A stretch of 7,171 nt of DNA from Deltaproteobacteria bacterium. GTDB lineage: Bacteria; Myxococcota_A; Polyangia; Palsa-1104; JAEUJZ01. The DNA lies in NCBI GenBank assembly GCA_017990795.1, contig JAGNNG010000090.1, positions 1 to 7,171 of the forward strand, in the 5' to 3' direction. The notes beneath the pieces are model-generated. The model saw only the letters and a program-made list of their open reading frames with translations. It had not been told where the DNA came from and made no database searches. The stretch's first letter is position 1; each line of letters begins with the position of its first letter. The translations under genes were made by a program, and so were the position numbers. Of the stretch, positions 5,569-7,171 are shown in pieces.

Positions 5569-5985
5569 TTACTTTCGTTTCATTAGTAAATAAAATTGAT
5601 TAATAGCGATTAGATATAACGTCCACATCAGGCCTGGCCAGAACAGGCAAAATACCAGCAGGTTGACCAGGCCGTAGCCTGCGCGTGGGTCTTTGGGCAG
5701 TAGGATGCGGCCTCCGTGGTGCAGCGCTGCGACGGTGCGACCGAACAGGCCGTCGTCGCTGGCTAGCCAAGCGGGCAGCTGCGGCTGGTGCTGGCAGCCA
5801 TGGTTGTGACAAGCCCAGGTACACCGCGCGGGGTCAAAGGTCTCATGCGGCAGCTGGCTGCGAAAAAGTGGCGCCGAGGCGGGCTCGCGCAGGGTCAGCA
5901 CCCAAACAAAGGCCAGCGCTGTCAGCGCCACCGGTAGCAGCGCAAGCAGCAGAGTTAGCCAAGGACGCTGGCGAAGGATCGTCAT
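5569..5985 (-). CDS. two-pass membrane protein with periplasmic C-x3-C-H-x-H-G-C-x-H cluster, unknown function
   Basis: 138 residues from the ATG at 5985. The frame stays open to 6132, but the extra 49 residues look non-coding and overlap the upstream intergenic region. Topology by the positive-inside rule: short basic N-terminus (R5, R7), first membrane helix about 9-30, an extracytoplasmic loop about 33-103, second helix about 104-130, and basic C-terminus M-K-R-K. The loop holds C55-T-W-A-C59-H60-N-H62-G-C64-Q-H66, a dense set of potential metal or haem ligands, followed by D-D-G-L-F-G at 77-82. C-T-W-A-C-H is one residue longer than the standard C-x2-C-H haem c site, so haem attachment is uncertain. 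The second helix carries Y104-x3-N108-x3-F112-x3-W116-P117, shared with the next gene. I do not recognise a characterised family. It is the first gene of the apparent operon leading to the Rieske oxygenase. Confidence 0.72.
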   Translation of the reverse strand: MTILRQRPWLTLLLALLPVALTALAFVWVLTLREPASAPLFRSQLPHETFDPARCTWACHNHGCQHQPQLPAWLASDDGLFGRTVAALHHGGRILLPKDPRAGYGLVNLLVFCLFWPGLMWTLYLIAINQFYLLMKRK

Positions 5986-6061
5986 GGTGCAGCGCGAGCT
6001 TACTGCAAGGCGACCCAAAGGCAGCACCGTCGTGCGAGGAAAAATGGGGCAGTGCCGTAGC

Positions 6062-6079
6062 TTGCGGGCTTTTGCGGGC
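6062..6079. repeat. tandem direct repeat TTGCGGGC, 10-base period, in the divergent promoter region
   Basis: TTGCGGGC occurs at 6062-6069 and again at 6072-6079, one helical turn apart. The site is roughly midway between the divergent starts at 5985 and 6142. The placement suits a regulator site, but two copies of a G+C-rich octamer could arise by chance. No convincing -35/-10 pair was found in this 156-base gap for either direction. Confidence 0.3.
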
Positions 6080-6130
6080 GGCGGAACCAAACGCGGGCTG
6101 GCCTCGTCGAAGTGGGCTGGATGCCAACGC

Positions 6131-6136
6131 AAGGAG
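6131..6136 (+). promoter_or_regulatory. ribosome binding site of the copper monooxygenase lipoprotein
   Basis: AAGGAG lies five bases before the ATG at 6142. It supports this start for a reading frame that runs off the right edge. Confidence 0.8.
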
Positions 6137-6141
6137 CTCGG

Positions 6142-7171
6142 ATGACCATCGCAACACGACGCACTACGCTTCGCTCTGCTTCCACTTTGGTTTGTCTTGG
6201 CGCGGGCAGCTTGGCGCTGCTGAGCCTGACCCTGCTAAGCACAAGCTGCGGCAAAGGGCAGGCCCAGTACCTGCCGCCCGATACCACCCCGACCTATCCC
6301 AACCCCAACAAAAAAGTGGGCATGACTTGGTACAAAGACGTGCAGCCGATCGTCGCGCTTAGCTGCCAGGGCTGCCACTCGACGGGCGGCATCGGGCCGT
6401 TTCCGCTGACAAACTACGACGAGACAAAGAAAGTCGCGGCGGCTGTGACCTCGGCGGTGACGGCGCGCCGGATGCCACCGTGGATGCCCAGCGAGGCGTG
6501 CCAGCGCTTTGAGGGCTCGCGCCGCCTGACGCAGGACCAGATCGACACCGTGTTTTCGTGGAATGACGATGGCGCGCCGCTCGGCGATATCAAGGATGCG
6601 CAGCCCGCCCCGCCGGCGCTCAAAGGCCTAGAGTGGGTGGACCGCGACATCGACGCTGGGGCTGCGTATACCCCGACCAAGTCTCCGGTCGATGACTATC
6701 GCTGCTTGGTCATGGACCCGAAGCTGACCCAGGCTGCCGACCTGATTGGCTATGACTTTGTGGCAGAGCAGCGTCAGCAGGTTCATCACGTACTGGTGTA
6801 CTCAGCGGCGATGGCTGATGCCGTGGCGGCGGACGGCAAGGAGCAGGGCCTGGGCTATACCTGCTTCGGCGGTCCGGGGACCAAGAGTCCGCAGCTGGTG
6901 GCGGCTTGGGTCCCGGGGACTTCGGCGACGGTATTTCCGGCAGGAACCGGCATTCCCATCGCGGCTGGCAGCGCGCTGGTGGTGCAGATTCACTACAACA
7001 CCTCAAATGTTGCCACGCCGCTTCCCGACCGCAGCCACTTGAAGCTGCAGCTGGCTAAGACGCCGGTGGCCAAAAAAGCGGTGATGACGCCAGTGGGCGA
7101 TGGCAGCTTTACCATCCCAGCTGGAGCGACGGACTATGTGGTCGCGCCGACGCAGAAGCTAAGCAATAACC
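6142..7171 (+). CDS. cytochrome c-copper type II (PHM-like) monooxygenase lipoprotein, 3' end beyond window
   Basis: 343 codons are visible with no stop. A basic, hydrophobic N-terminus ends at L-L-S-T-S-C36-G, a likely lipobox, though Ser at -3 is atypical. The mature protein would then be lipid-anchored outside the cytoplasm. Residues 62-115 form a small c-type haem domain: W-Y-K-D-V-Q-P-I-V leading to C75-Q-G-C78-H79, and M111 in R-R-M-P-P-W as the probable distal ligand. From about 160 follows a domain like the N-terminal half of peptidylglycine/dopamine-type copper monooxygenases: D-Y-R-C188, then Q-V-H215-H216-V-L-V-Y, whose two histidines match a copper pair, C241, and V-Q-I-H284-Y-N. 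The second copper domain should lie beyond the edge. The haem domain probably passes electrons to the copper centres. Substrate unknown. The gene is divergent from the Rieske operon, with which it may share regulation. Confidence 0.87.
   Translation, partial: MTIATRRTTLRSASTLVCLGAGSLALLSLTLLSTSCGKGQAQYLPPDTTPTYPNPNKKVGMTWYKDVQPIVALSCQGCHSTGGIGPFPLTNYDETKKVAAAVTSAVTARRMPPWMPSEACQRFEGSRRLTQDQIDTVFSWNDDGAPLGDIKDAQPAPPALKGLEWVDRDIDAGAAYTPTKSPVDDYRCLVMDPKLTQAADLIGYDFVAEQRQQVHHVLVYSAAMADAVAADGKEQGLGYTCFGGPGTKSPQLVAAWVPGTSATVFPAGTGIPIAAGSALVVQIHYNTSNVATPLPDRSHLKLQLAKTPVAKKAVMTPVGDGSFTIPAGATDYVVAPTQKLSNN

Noticed and set aside
5986..6132. N-terminal extension of the Cys/His membrane protein by 49 residues
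   Set aside because: The added Pro/Arg-rich stretch precedes a complete N-terminal membrane helix and fills nearly all of the gap to the divergent gene; no ribosome binding site supports it.
5685..6362. 225-codon plus-strand open frame
   Set aside because: It overlaps the minus-strand Cys/His membrane protein and the signal region of the copper monooxygenase in another frame, has no ribosome binding site, and its product is low-complexity Ala/Arg-rich.

Overview
The window reads as chromosomal DNA of a fairly G+C-rich Gram-negative bacterium. Two features suggest a myxobacterium-like (Myxococcota) lineage: a lipoprotein that joins a c-type haem domain to a PHM-like copper monooxygenase domain, and a GbsR/MarR-type regulator. 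This placement rests on gene content alone and is only moderately secure. No tRNA, rRNA, CRISPR array, insertion sequence or phage gene is visible. Eight protein genes are supported, six complete and one cut by each window edge.

Layout. (1) 1-1549, minus strand: a GbsR/MarR-family regulator is followed 55 bases downstream by a membrane-anchored strictosidine-synthase/APMAP-like beta-propeller protein that runs off the left edge. (2) 1701-2084, plus strand, divergent from the regulator: glyoxalase I (gloA) of the short nickel-type class with all four metal ligands, followed by a good intrinsic-terminator candidate at 2157-2198. (3) 2295-3221, plus: a secreted trypsin-fold serine protease with intact triad and eight mature cysteines. 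(4) 3295-4287, plus: a YheT-family alpha/beta hydrolase. It converges on the next gene with only 14 bases between the stop codons. (5) 4302-5985, minus: a likely three-gene operon. In transcription order these are a two-pass membrane protein with a periplasmic Cys/His cluster, a 64-residue membrane protein, and a Rieske non-haem iron oxygenase of the KshA/DAF-36 (Neverland) type. (6) 6142-end, plus, divergent from that operon: the cytochrome c-copper monooxygenase lipoprotein, cut by the right edge.

The most interesting part is 4302-5985. The two unrecognised membrane proteins share a C-terminal transmembrane motif, Y-x3-N-x3-F-x3-W-P. Their junction lies in a marked A+T-rich trough, about 40% G+C against about 63% in a sampled stretch of a neighbouring gene. 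They sit directly upstream of the Rieske oxygenase and back-to-back with a copper/haem monooxygenase. This may be a membrane-associated redox module acting on a sterol-like or other hydrophobic substrate, with the Cys/His protein as a possible metal or haem site. The link is inferred from gene order and motifs only.

The remaining genes are ordinary housekeeping or accessory functions: methylglyoxal detoxification, a secreted protease, an esterase-like hydrolase, and a regulator with its likely target.
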